DNA of 64,000 bases, from contig DWZQ01000026.1 of assembly GCA_019117485.1 (NCBI GenBank), positions 1-64,000 of the forward strand, written 5' to 3'. Positions 1 through 7,109 of the stretch are shown here, piece by piece. The notes beneath the pieces were generated by a model that searched no databases, was not told the origin of the DNA, and saw nothing but the letters and a program-made list of their open reading frames with translations. Each line of letters opens with the position of its first letter. The stretch's first letter is position 1. The stretch is from Candidatus Agathobaculum intestinipullorum. GTDB taxonomy: Bacteria; Bacillota; Clostridia; Oscillospirales; Butyricicoccaceae. Both the position numbers and the translations under genes were made by a program.

Positions 1-116
1 TGAAAAAATCCTTGTCCATGAGGCGGTCAAGAACGAGGACGGAAGCCGGGAACAGGAGGTAGAAATCTTCTACCGCTTCATCGGCAAAATTGATTGAATG
101 ACACCAATATCTTTAA
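1..116. mobile_element. Probable end of an integrated mobile element
   Basis: This is inferred from two facts: a serine recombinase stops at 97, and an XRE regulator lacking its N-terminus becomes recognisable from about 117-129, after an in-frame TAA at 114-116. The element boundary should lie between roughly 98 and 128. The exact attachment core cannot be set because the other end of the element is outside the window. No terminal inverted repeat is visible. Confidence 0.45.
2..97 (+). CDS. Large serine recombinase, C-terminal end only (partial)
   Basis: The window opens inside a reading frame whose last 31 codons end at a TGA at 95-97. The tail reads ...VHEAVKN, then a charged stretch, then EIFYRFIGKID. 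As I recall, this is the typical C-terminus of large serine recombinases of the TndX/TnpX type with a DUF4368 tail (IVVHEA...YYRFIG). Such enzymes integrate and excise transposons and integrative elements and are usually coded at the very end of the element. The catalytic N-terminal domain lies outside the window and cannot be checked. The codons run directly up to a broken host gene, which fits an element end. Family assignment rests on a short tail only. Confidence 0.6.
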   Translation, partial: EKILVHEAVKNEDGSREQEVEIFYRFIGKID

Positions 117-722
117 GTATGTGATACCGGCGACGCAACGCCGGATACCGATAAGATTGTCGCGCTGGCCGAGTTTTTCGACACAACGACAGACTTCCTG
201 CTGCGGGATATTGAACCGCAGCAAAATGCCGGCGGTGGCACAGATGCACCTATGTCGCCTGCACAGGCGCGGGCGGGCGCACCTATCCTTCTCTGTATGA
301 CGTTAGGCGGCAGCGCGTGCGGGCTATTTCTGCTGTTCTACGGACGTTTCCTATCTACCAGCTACATTCCCTCCGTTATCGGCGTAATTTTACAAATCTG
401 TGCGATTACAATGGCAATGGGCTTCGGCCTGTATCTGCGGAGCAGCGTTGATGCAGAGAAGGGTTCGGGCTTTATTTGTGCATTTTGGCGCGTGGAGATC
501 TGGCTCATCGCGCTATTGCCCATGCGTATCATCTATTTTGCCTGCCTCCAGCTGCTAAACCTGATTCCGGAAGCAACCTTATCCCATCTCTGGGTTCGCT
601 TACCACAGCCCTTGTGGGCACTTGGGCGTGTGCTCCTGTTTGCCGGCATTCCGATTGCACTATACTTGGCTGTCTGCCTGTTTGTCACGCTGGTGCTGTG
701 CCGCTCTCATAAGGTGAAATAA
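117..722 (+). pseudogene. Decapitated XRE-type regulator with C-terminal membrane domain
   Basis: The frame after the stop at 114-116 reads TGDATPDTDKIVALAEFF and then DTTTDFLL. This is the end of an XRE helix-turn-helix (normally W-E-x-G-x-x-x-P-x-x-x-K-I-x-x-L-A) and its following helix. The first roughly 35-40 residues of the HTH are absent and no start with a ribosome site is seen upstream. After a linker, four hydrophobic segments follow (about 290-360, 370-440, 490-555 and 610-705), as in membrane-anchored XRE proteins of Firmicutes. An internal ATG at 252 could in principle give a 156-residue membrane protein without DNA-binding domain. Loss of the N-terminus beside a recombinase gene suggests disruption by integration. 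Confidence 0.6.
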
Positions 723-749
723 AAATTTTTCTGAATTTTCATTTTTTGC

Positions 750-778
750 TTGACAGTTCGCCCACCCCCTGCTATAAT
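750..778 (+). promoter_or_regulatory. Promoter of the tRNA-Gly gene
   Basis: A perfect sigma-A promoter is visible: TTGACA at 750-755, a 17-base spacer and TATAAT at 773-778. Transcription should begin near 785, leaving a leader of about 30 bases before the tRNA. Confidence 0.88.
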
Positions 779-814
779 AAATATCGCGCTGATGAGTTCG
801 GCGCGATAGAAAAT

Positions 815-890
815 GCGGCTGTAGCTCATCTGGTAGAGCGCCACCTTGCCAAGGTGGAGGTAGCGAGTTCGAGCCTCGTCAGCCGCTCCA
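815..890 (+). tRNA. tRNA-Gly (anticodon GCC)
   Basis: The 76-base cloverleaf has acceptor stem GCGGCTG/CAGCCGC, D-arm TAGCTCATCTGGTAGAGC, anticodon arm CCACC-TTGCCAA-GGTGG and T-arm with GTTCGAGCC. The loop shows anticodon GCC, reading GGC and GGU. The discriminator base is T, as usual for bacterial tRNA-Gly, and CCA is encoded at 888-890. It is a single-gene transcription unit with its own promoter and terminator. Confidence 0.95.
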
Positions 891-930
891 AAAAGAAAAG
901 CATCTGTCTTTGACAGATGCTTTTCTTTTT
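890..930 (+). terminator. Rho-independent terminator after tRNA-Gly
   Basis: A perfect 19-bp stem (890-908 with 912-930) with a TTT loop and T-rich 3' arm begins directly at the last base of the tRNA CCA. Confidence 0.9.
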
Positions 931-1116
931 GGAAACCGAGGGAATTTTTACTACTTGTGGACGGCAAAGCCGCCCACAAGTGAACGCGGCCACTCGGCCG
1001 CGGCTCGCTCTCGCTCGCATCCCTTTGCATTTCACAGTTTCCTGCCCAGTCGGCCGGAGCCTCGCAAAATCCGGCCTCGATGGGCGGATTTTGCGTCTTG
1101 TATCCTGCACCCGCTA
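931..1116. other. Non-coding stretch with two dyads
   Basis: No convincing gene is present between the tRNA terminator and the pdxK-type gene. Two inverted repeats stand out: a near-perfect 13-bp stem at 953-965/969-981 with one mismatch, and a 10-bp stem GCAAAATCCG/CGGATTTTGC at 1064-1073/1085-1094. Neither has a T-tract. Their role is unknown. Confidence 0.5.
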
Positions 1117-1157
1117 TATATAAAAACAGACAAGCACCGCCCGCAAGCGGTGCTTGT
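1117..1157 (-). terminator. Terminator of the pyridoxal kinase gene
   Basis: An 11-bp stem (1130-1140 with 1147-1157) is followed, read leftward, by CTGTTTTTATA. It lies just past the kinase stop codon. Confidence 0.8.
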
Positions 1158-1167
1158 TGTATGTCTA

Positions 1168-2049
1168 TTATATCTTCTCGGTATGGTTCTCTTTCAGTGG
1201 ACGGTCGCGCATCTCCCGCCTGTACGTCCCGTCGATCAGCCTCGGCAGTACTTTTTCAAACTGCACGCCATGCATCGGATCGGTCTGCTGCGCCATTGTG
1301 TAAGCGATACAATCCTTAACGTACTCCCCTGCCAGTTCACAGGCATCCTCCAACGTATCGCCGCCCAGTATCGCGCCCAGCATCACCGACGCGAACAAAT
1401 CGCCCGTACCCGGATAATACCGGTCAATGCGACGGTGCAGGCTGAGCGTACCTCCCTCTGCCGACAAACAGCCCGAGCCGACCCGCCCCGGTGCAAAGTC
1501 CAACCCGGTCAACACAACCTGCGCGCCATACCGTGCGCGCAGCGCACGCAGCCATTCCCATGCTTCCTCCGCGCTGCCTGGCTTGCTATTCGGGTCACGG
1601 TCAAGCAAAATAGCCGCCTCGGTCGTGTTTGGCGTAATGATATCCGCAATCGCACACAGTTCGCGCATACGCACGCACATTTCGGGTGTGTAAGTGTCGT
1701 ATACCTTGCCGTTATCGCCCATGACCGGGTCGATCAGCGTAATACCTTCCGCCGCCTTGAGCCGTTTTGCCGCTTCCGCCACGCAATCAATCTGGCTCGC
1801 CGAACCGAGAAAGCCCGCATAAACCGCCTCGAACCGCAGACCAAGCCGGTCATATTGGTCAATCGTACCCGGCATCGCATCGGTCAAGTCGGTCGTAATC
1901 CATTCTGGAATCGCCGTGTGCGTGGAAAACACTGCGGTCGGCAGTGGGACGCACTGGTGTCCCGCCGCTGAAAGCACGGCGATGATAGGCACCAGCGACG
2001 ACCGGCCAAAGCCTGACAAGTCGTGCAGCGCCAGAACCTTTTTTTGCAT
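1168..2049 (-). CDS. pdxY: Pyridoxal/pyridoxamine kinase
   Basis: The 293-residue product belongs to the PfkB/ribokinase-like pyridoxal kinases, which phosphorylate vitamin B6 vitamers with ATP to salvage pyridoxal phosphate. The N-terminus VLALHDLSGFGRSSL, the TAVFSTHTAIPEW segment, the DPVMGDNGKVYD loop, the ITPNTTEA segment and the GTGDLFAS anion-hole/catalytic-Asp motif are all present. I chose the ATG at 2049, preceded by AAAAGGAT, over an in-frame ATG 22 codons upstream, because family members begin at the first beta strand. The gene is monocistronic, divergent from the next gene and closed by a terminator. PdxK and PdxY cannot be told apart on motifs alone. Confidence 0.88.
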   Translation of the reverse strand: MQKKVLALHDLSGFGRSSLVPIIAVLSAAGHQCVPLPTAVFSTHTAIPEWITTDLTDAMPGTIDQYDRLGLRFEAVYAGFLGSASQIDCVAEAAKRLKAAEGITLIDPVMGDNGKVYDTYTPEMCVRMRELCAIADIITPNTTEAAILLDRDPNSKPGSAEEAWEWLRALRARYGAQVVLTGLDFAPGRVGSGCLSAEGGTLSLHRRIDRYYPGTGDLFASVMLGAILGGDTLEDACELAGEYVKDCIAYTMAQQTDPMHGVQFEKVLPRLIDGTYRREMRDRPLKENHTEKI

Positions 2050-2184
2050 CGCTGCGTTCACATCCTTTTCTGTTCGTGTTCCATCATACGATGAATCTGT
2101 GCCGCTGTCAATCATTCTTGCTTTCTACCAAGTGCAATGGTAAAATAGGTATAGATTTACGTCAACCAGCAAAGGAGTCTTTTC

Positions 2185-3465
2185 ATGCGAACCAACCGCA
2201 TCTTAGCCATTTTACTCGTGCTCACACTGCTGCTGCCGAGCGCTGGCGCCACTCAGCAACCCGCGCAGGACGGTATGCGCGGCGTTTGGGTATCCACCGT
2301 ATACAACATCGATTATCCCTCCGCGCAAGGGCTGACAGCCGATCAATTGCGCAGTGAAGCTGATACCATGCTTGACAACATCGCCCAAATGGGTCTGAAT
2401 ACGGTGTTCCTGCAAGTACGCCCATCGGCTGACGCCCTGTATGACTCGGATATCTTTCCGGCCAGCCGCTATGTCAGCGGCACCGTCGGGCAAGCGCCGG
2501 ATGGGGATTTTGATGTGCTCGCCTACTGGGTCGAGGCTGCACACGCACGCGGCTTACAGCTGCATGCGTGGCTCAACCCCTACCGCATCACCAAGGACGG
2601 CCAAAGCGAATACGACGCACTGCCGGATGACAGCCCAGCCAAGCAACACCCGGAATGGACGGTCGTATACGAGGATAACTACTATTTCAACCCCGGCCTG
2701 CCCGCTGTGCAGGAACTTGTAGTCGACGGCGCTGCTGAGATCGTGCAGAATTACGACGTGGACGGTATCCACCTCGATGACTATTTCTACCCCGGCACAG
2801 ACTTTGCCGATGAAGCGACATTTGCGCGCTATGGCAAGGATTTCGACGATATCGGCGACTGGCGGCGCAACAACGTCAACGAACTGATCGCCGCACTCGA
2901 CGAAACGCTGCACGAGATCGACCCAACGCTGTCTTTCGGTGTCAGCCCGGCAGGCATCTGGGACAATAAAGCCAGCAATCCCAAGGGCAGCGATACCAAC
3001 GGCCGCTCCTCCTATGCAGAAATCTATTGTGACTCGGTAGAATGGATCAAAAGCGGCACAGTCGATTACATCTGCCCGCAACTCTATTGGTCGATCGGCT
3101 ACGAGATCGCAGACTTTGAAGTGCTGGTCAACTGGTGGCAGCAGATTGTCGCCACCAGCGACGTGGCGCTCTATATCGGCATCGGTGCATACCGTGCAGC
3201 CGAAGCCGAGCCGGGCGACACATGGTACGGTACCGAAGAGCTACAACGCCAGCTTACGCTGCTCGACAACAGCATCGACATTCAGGGCGAAGTTTTCTTT
3301 AGCTACAACTCACTGCAAAGCATTGACGGCTGCGCAGATATGCTGCGCACGCATTACACCGAAGGCACAACAAAGCCCGACAATGGCGTACAAAACGATG
3401 TGCAGCAGGCTTCGCTGCTCGGTTTGATTGGGCGCTTTGTCGCCAGCCTGTTTTGTGCATCATAA
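2185..3465 (+). CDS. Secreted glycoside hydrolase-like protein of the GHL10/DUF187 family
   Basis: The 426-residue protein starts with a signal peptide (MRTNR, then a hydrophobic run to about residue 23). It continues with a GHL10 TIM-barrel domain: GMRGVWVSTVYNIDYPS, the FLQVRPSADALY strand, LHAWLNPYRIT, a DGIHLDDYFYPG strand carrying the acidic residues, and FGVSPAGIW. Family members are found in envelope and carbohydrate contexts and are thought to act on glycans outside the cell; the substrate here is unknown. The ribosome site AAAGGAG at 2171-2177 fixes the ATG. No C-terminal anchoring or repeat domain follows. It heads an apparent four-gene operon, because the next start codon uses a Shine-Dalgarno that overlaps its stop codon. 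Confidence 0.85.
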   Translation: MRTNRILAILLVLTLLLPSAGATQQPAQDGMRGVWVSTVYNIDYPSAQGLTADQLRSEADTMLDNIAQMGLNTVFLQVRPSADALYDSDIFPASRYVSGTVGQAPDGDFDVLAYWVEAAHARGLQLHAWLNPYRITKDGQSEYDALPDDSPAKQHPEWTVVYEDNYYFNPGLPAVQELVVDGAAEIVQNYDVDGIHLDDYFYPGTDFADEATFARYGKDFDDIGDWRRNNVNELIAALDETLHEIDPTLSFGVSPAGIWDNKASNPKGSDTNGRSSYAEIYCDSVEWIKSGTVDYICPQLYWSIGYEIADFEVLVNWWQQIVATSDVALYIGIGAYRAAEAEPGDTWYGTEELQRQLTLLDNSIDIQGEVFFSYNSLQSIDGCADMLRTHYTEGTTKPDNGVQNDVQQASLLGLIGRFVASLFCAS

Positions 3466-3480
3466 GGAGGCGTTTTCCCT

Positions 3481-4212
3481 TTGGCAGAACTTCTTTCCCG
3501 CGAATACGAAGTAAACTACGGCCACATTGACAACCGCGGCATCGCCCGTCCGTCGTTCCTGTGGCATGTGATGCAGGACGCGGCCACCGTACACGCAGAG
3601 ACGCTGCATCTGGCCGCGGAGGAGCTTCGCATCGTCTGGGTGCTCTCGCGCATGCGCGCGCGTCTGACGCGGCCTCTGCGGCCGTATGAGCGCATCCGCT
3701 GCGAAACCTGGTGCCCGGGCATCCGCGGCGCCAGCTGGTACCGCTCGTTTGCCTTCTTTGCCGACGAGCAGCAAATCGGAGACGCACAATCCATGTGGGT
3801 CACACTTGACCCGGATACGCACCGCATTCTACGGCCAACCGCCTTCCCCGCCGCAGAGGGCTATCTGCATACCGCACGCGGCGAACTATTTGAAGCGCTG
3901 CCGAAGCTCGCCTGCGACACGGTGCGCCCGCACCATGTCCATGCGGTACAGTACTCCGATTTGGACGTGAATAACCACGTCAACAACGTGCGCGTGGTCG
4001 AATTGATCTCGGATGCGCTCGACCTGCAGCGCCAGCCCGGCTTTGTATCCTCGCTGCAAGTCAATTACACTGCCGAAACGGCCTACGGTGAGTCGGTATC
4101 GCTGCTTTGCGGCACATCTGACGGCGCTCGCTATATACGCGGCGAGGTCGATGGCAAAACACATTTTGAAGCCCTCGCGACCCTGTCGCCCTTTACCGCA
4201 CAGGAGGGATGA
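3481..4212 (+). CDS. Acyl-ACP thioesterase (FatA/FatB type)
   Basis: The 243-residue double-hotdog protein matches bacterial acyl-ACP thioesterases, which release fatty acids from acyl carrier protein in the cytoplasm. The first hotdog begins with YEVNYGHIDNRG and contains the WVLSRMRARLTRPL strand. The second carries the catalytic Asn/His region QYSDLDVNNHVNNVR. The start is a TTG at 3481, placed 10 bases after AAGGAGG (3464-3470), which itself overlaps the stop codon of the glycosidase gene. The tight spacing suggests translational coupling. The following small gene begins 4 bases past the stop. Chain-length preference cannot be read from the sequence. Confidence 0.88.
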   Translation: MAELLSREYEVNYGHIDNRGIARPSFLWHVMQDAATVHAETLHLAAEELRIVWVLSRMRARLTRPLRPYERIRCETWCPGIRGASWYRSFAFFADEQQIGDAQSMWVTLDPDTHRILRPTAFPAAEGYLHTARGELFEALPKLACDTVRPHHVHAVQYSDLDVNNHVNNVRVVELISDALDLQRQPGFVSSLQVNYTAETAYGESVSLLCGTSDGARYIRGEVDGKTHFEALATLSPFTAQEG

Positions 4213-4216
4213 TATC

Positions 4217-4528
4217 ATGACCGAAGCCATCCGGCAAACCACGCAGGATATCCTGCGTGTGTGCCAGCCGCAGCGCATCATCCTGTTTGCCGAAAAACGC
4301 ACGATGTCCACTGGCAAGCTCAAAGCATTCAGCCTGTGCATCATCGTGCCGGACGGCAGTGACTGCCGCCATCTGCGCACACAGCTGCATCTTGCGCTGT
4401 CCGCAGACGTGCCGGTCAACCTGAACGTATACACCGCCGACGAGTGGGACGATCTGTTGGAGGATGAGACCTCCTATGCGGCGTGGATCGCCCGGAAAGG
4501 GCAGGTGATCTATGAGCCGGAAACGTAA
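4217..4528 (+). CDS. Degenerate MNT-type nucleotidyltransferase-like protein
   Basis: The 103-residue product has the outline of a minimal nucleotidyltransferase: a QPQRIILFAEKRT strand/turn, a second core strand (FSLCIIVP), and a tail ending in ARKGQVIYE, as is common in MNT partners of HEPN proteins. The catalytic signature is lost, however. The expected G-S pair reads A-E, and the D-x-D of the core strand reads S-L-C. It is therefore probably catalytically inactive. CAGGAGGG at 4201-4208 sets the ATG. The end overlaps the start of the HEPN gene by 17 bases, as in MNT/HEPN pairs. The assignment rests on fold outline plus neighbour. Confidence 0.6.
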   Translation: MTEAIRQTTQDILRVCQPQRIILFAEKRTMSTGKLKAFSLCIIVPDGSDCRHLRTQLHLALSADVPVNLNVYTADEWDDLLEDETSYAAWIARKGQVIYEPET

Positions 4529-4952
4529 AGGCGCATCCGACAGCCACTTCTACTACAAATGGCTGGACAAGGCATTGTGCGACCTGCAATGTGCCCGTCT
4601 GCTGCTAACCTACGGCGGGGACGTGTACAACATCGCTTTTCACTGTCAGCAGGCCATTGAGAAGGCGCTCAAAGGCTACCTGCTGTTCCGTACCGGCCGG
4701 CATTACGATGGCCACAACCTGACCTACCTGTGCCGGCAAGCCATACACATTGACGAACAGGCCTTTGCAGAATACCTCGACGAGAGCGCCGCGCTCAACG
4801 ACCTGTATATCGAAACACGCTACCCTACCGACCTGCCGTTTGAAATTAATGAACATGAGATACGGCGCTATCTGGACATGGCCGAGCGCATGTTTGCCGC
4901 CATCCGACGCGAGTTATACGCCGCCGGACGCCCACATCGCATTGAAGCATAA
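4512..4952 (+). CDS. HEPN domain protein
   Basis: The 146-residue helical protein fits the HEPN family: a WLDKALCDLQCARLL helix, then NIAFHCQQAIEKALKGYL (the most conserved HEPN helix), then the loop around GRHYDGHNL. It contains R63-x4-H68, which matches the R-x4-6-H motif of RNase-active HEPN proteins, although the second signature residues cannot be tested by eye. It overlaps the upstream MNT-like gene, so the two are probably translationally coupled and form a pair. Such pairs act as toxin-antitoxin or signalling modules in other bacteria. Here it ends an operon with a glycosidase and a thioesterase, an unusual setting. Its role is not established. Confidence 0.75.
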   Translation: MSRKRKGASDSHFYYKWLDKALCDLQCARLLLTYGGDVYNIAFHCQQAIEKALKGYLLFRTGRHYDGHNLTYLCRQAIHIDEQAFAEYLDESAALNDLYIETRYPTDLPFEINEHEIRRYLDMAERMFAAIRRELYAAGRPHRIEA

Positions 4953-4991
4953 AAAAGCTGCTGCAACCGAAGTTGCAGCAGCTTTTGTTTG
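4951..4991. terminator. Bidirectional terminator between convergent genes
   Basis: A 12-bp stem AAGCTGCTGCAA/TTGCAGCAGCTT (4955-4966 with 4973-4984) has an A-run before it and T-rich sequence after it. It can serve the HEPN operon rightward and the glycosyltransferase leftward. Confidence 0.85.
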
Positions 4992-4998
4992 GTCTGTA

Positions 4999-6279
4999 TC
5001 ACGCACGCTCATTTTCGCGATGCGCCTTGGTCATACCGTGGCGGATCGGCTTCCACTCAACCTTGCCGACCAGTGCCGCCATCGAGATCGGGATGTAGGT
5101 CAACATGAACAGCGGGAAAGTAAACACATATAGCAGTTTTTTCACCACACTGCCCTTAATCTGCTTCCACTCAGCGGCCATGGTGAATGCGCCGAACAGG
5201 AACAGGCTGAACGAAATGCCCTTGAGCGTGGTCAACACAATACGCCCCAACATACGCAGTACACGGTAAGTAACAAATGCCGGCTGCGAGAGGCTGGACA
5301 GGCATGCAAACAAAGCCAGTGCCAACACGCCGATCGTCACCAGATTGCACGGTGCCACCGTCATCAGCATATCATAGCAGGACATTCCCTTCCGGCCGCC
5401 GCGCAGGCAGCCGCGTAGCAGCGGGGCCGTATACTTGGCATCCACTTGATAGAAGCCCTTGCTCCAGCGCAGGCGCTGATCCCAGGACTGCTTAAACTGT
5501 ACCGGCTGCTCATCATAGATGACCGCCGTGCCGCAGTAGCCGATCTTGCGGCCTTTGACCGCGCAGGCAATGGAGAATTCGATATCCTCGGTCAGCAAAT
5601 GGAACGGCCAGCCACCCTCTGCACGGATGACGTCAGCCGCGACCAGAAAGCCCGTGCCAGACACCGCACAGTTGACGCCAAGCTGTGTGCGCGGACGGTT
5701 AAGGAACCGTGCCTCACGCAGGAACCACAATGCATAACCCGCCGAGATCCAGTTATCGCAGAAGTTCTTGGAGTTGCGATAGCTGGTCAGTGCTGCGTAC
5801 TCACCAGTAGCGTACATCTTATTCATCTCGCGCACGAACTGCGGGTCTACCAGATTGTCCGCGTCGAACACGAAGAAACCGTCATAGGTCTGCTCGCCCT
5901 TGTCCTCAAAGATGTGGTGGAACAGGTAATCAAGCGCATAGCCCTTGCCCACCTGCACCTTATTGAATCGCTCGTACACAATCGCGCCCGCCTGTCGGGC
6001 GACCTCGGCCGTGTTGTCCGTGCAGTTATCCGCAATAACGAAAACATCGAGCAATTCGGATGGGTAATCCTGTTGTTTCAGTGTCTGTATCAACTCACCA
6101 ATGACACTGGACTCATTACGCGCAGCGATGATTGCCGCGTAGCGGTTCAGCTTGGCGTCCTGCTTGCCTTGCCGCCCCTTACCAACCAGACCAATTACCA
6201 GATATGCAATTTGATAGGCGTATGCCGCCGTGAAAAACACGAACAGTACAAATTGCAGGCTTTCCAAAAACCGAAGCAT
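4999..6279 (-). CDS. Membrane glycosyltransferase, family 2
   Basis: The 426-residue protein has an N-terminal membrane helix (about 5-32), a GT-A catalytic domain and three or four C-terminal helices (about 295-410). Catalytic signatures are AAIIAARNESSVIGELI at the nucleotide-binding end, the FDADNLVD acidic motif, the TEDIEFS motif and the QRLRWSKGF box of processive family-2 enzymes. It probably transfers a sugar at the membrane, perhaps for an exopolysaccharide or glycolipid; donor and acceptor are unknown. AAAGGAG 13 bases upstream of ATG 6279 supports the start. It is monocistronic, has a clear promoter and faces the HEPN operon across a shared terminator. Confidence 0.85.
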   Translation of the reverse strand: MLRFLESLQFVLFVFFTAAYAYQIAYLVIGLVGKGRQGKQDAKLNRYAAIIAARNESSVIGELIQTLKQQDYPSELLDVFVIADNCTDNTAEVARQAGAIVYERFNKVQVGKGYALDYLFHHIFEDKGEQTYDGFFVFDADNLVDPQFVREMNKMYATGEYAALTSYRNSKNFCDNWISAGYALWFLREARFLNRPRTQLGVNCAVSGTGFLVAADVIRAEGGWPFHLLTEDIEFSIACAVKGRKIGYCGTAVIYDEQPVQFKQSWDQRLRWSKGFYQVDAKYTAPLLRGCLRGGRKGMSCYDMLMTVAPCNLVTIGVLALALFACLSSLSQPAFVTYRVLRMLGRIVLTTLKGISFSLFLFGAFTMAAEWKQIKGSVVKKLLYVFTFPLFMLTYIPISMAALVGKVEWKPIRHGMTKAHRENERA

Positions 6280-6341
6280 GTCAATCCTCTGTCTCCTTTA
6301 ATCCTTATTCCAAATAACACAGTCCGTTTTTTCCTTGTACT

Positions 6342-6369
6342 ATCATAGCACTATTCGCTTTTTATGCAA
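6342..6369 (-). promoter_or_regulatory. Promoter of the glycosyltransferase gene
   Basis: Read leftward, TTGCAT (6364-6369), a 16-base spacer and TATGAT (6342-6347) form a good sigma-A promoter about 60 bases before the start codon. Confidence 0.6.
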
Positions 6370-6608
6370 CCTTTTTTTGCACTTTTTCACCGTTTGCTCA
6401 CGTTTTTCTACGTTCTCACAAAAAAAGTTAAAATTTTTTCTGCAATTTTCATCACTCTTTTTGGTCACACATCCGCGTTAAGGATACGTTAATCATATCA
6501 TATGGAATGCGCAAATTCCGCAGGATTTTCTTAAGATATAAATTTTCCCGCCCATTTGTCACACTCGGATACACTCAATCGTTATCACTGTGAAAGGGGA
6601 TGATCGAC
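6370..6608. other. AT-rich divergent intergenic region
   Basis: The gene-free stretch 6280-6608 is far richer in A/T than its surroundings and holds the glycosyltransferase promoter. It must also hold the promoter of the sigma-factor gene. I do not see a clear -35/-10 pair for that gene; TTGTCA at 6556-6561 is the best -35 candidate. The ribosome site GAAAGGGG lies at 6592-6599. Confidence 0.45.
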
Positions 6609-7109
6609 ATGCCGGTCTGGCAAAACGAAACCGACGCCGAAGACTTTGTGCGGCGGTATTCGAGTATGATCCTGCGGCTGTGCTTTACCTATTCCCTCAG
6701 CCGAACAGATGCACAGGATGTGTGCCAGAACGTATTCCTCAAGCTGCTGCAAAGCAACCGCTGCTTTGCCAGTGAGGGCGAAACGCGCGCGTTTATCATC
6801 CGCGTGACCATCAACGAATGCAAGGATCTGCTCAAGAGCGGCTGGCGCCGCCGCTCTGTTCCTTTAGACGAGCTGATCGAACGCGAGGTTCCCTTTCTCC
6901 CTGCGGAAGACACCGGCGTGCTGGCCGCGGTACAGCGTCTGCCGGTCAAATTCCGTGAAGCTGTTTATCTATATTACTATGAAGGCTACAACGCCGACGA
7001 AATCGCGGCGATGGTCGGATCCAAGCCTGCCGCTGTGCGGCAGCGGCTCGCCCGCGCCCGCGCCAAACTCAAACAAGAACTGGAGGGCAGCGACTATGAG
7101 ACGATATAA
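6609..7109 (+). CDS. RNA polymerase sigma factor, ECF-like
   Basis: The 166-residue protein contains sigma region 2 (DFVRRYSSMILRLCF, followed by QDVCQNVFLKLL) and region 4 (LPVKFREAVYLYYYEGY, EIAAMVGSKPAAVRQRL), with no region 3 between them, as in ECF sigma factors. I prefer the ATG at 6609 because the ribosome site GAAAGGGG (6592-6599) is 9 bases before it. The ATG at 6600 directly abuts that site. Its stop overlaps the next gene by 14 bases. That gene codes a single-pass membrane protein, so the two probably form a sigma/anti-sigma-like pair. The signal and regulon are unknown. Confidence 0.87.
   Translation: MPVWQNETDAEDFVRRYSSMILRLCFTYSLSRTDAQDVCQNVFLKLLQSNRCFASEGETRAFIIRVTINECKDLLKSGWRRRSVPLDELIEREVPFLPAEDTGVLAAVQRLPVKFREAVYLYYYEGYNADEIAAMVGSKPAAVRQRLARARAKLKQELEGSDYETI

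Noticed and set aside
6540-6600. Direct repeat ACACTCGGATACACTC as an operator
   Set aside because: It is a single imperfect repeat of a short word in AT-rich DNA; it cannot be separated from chance.
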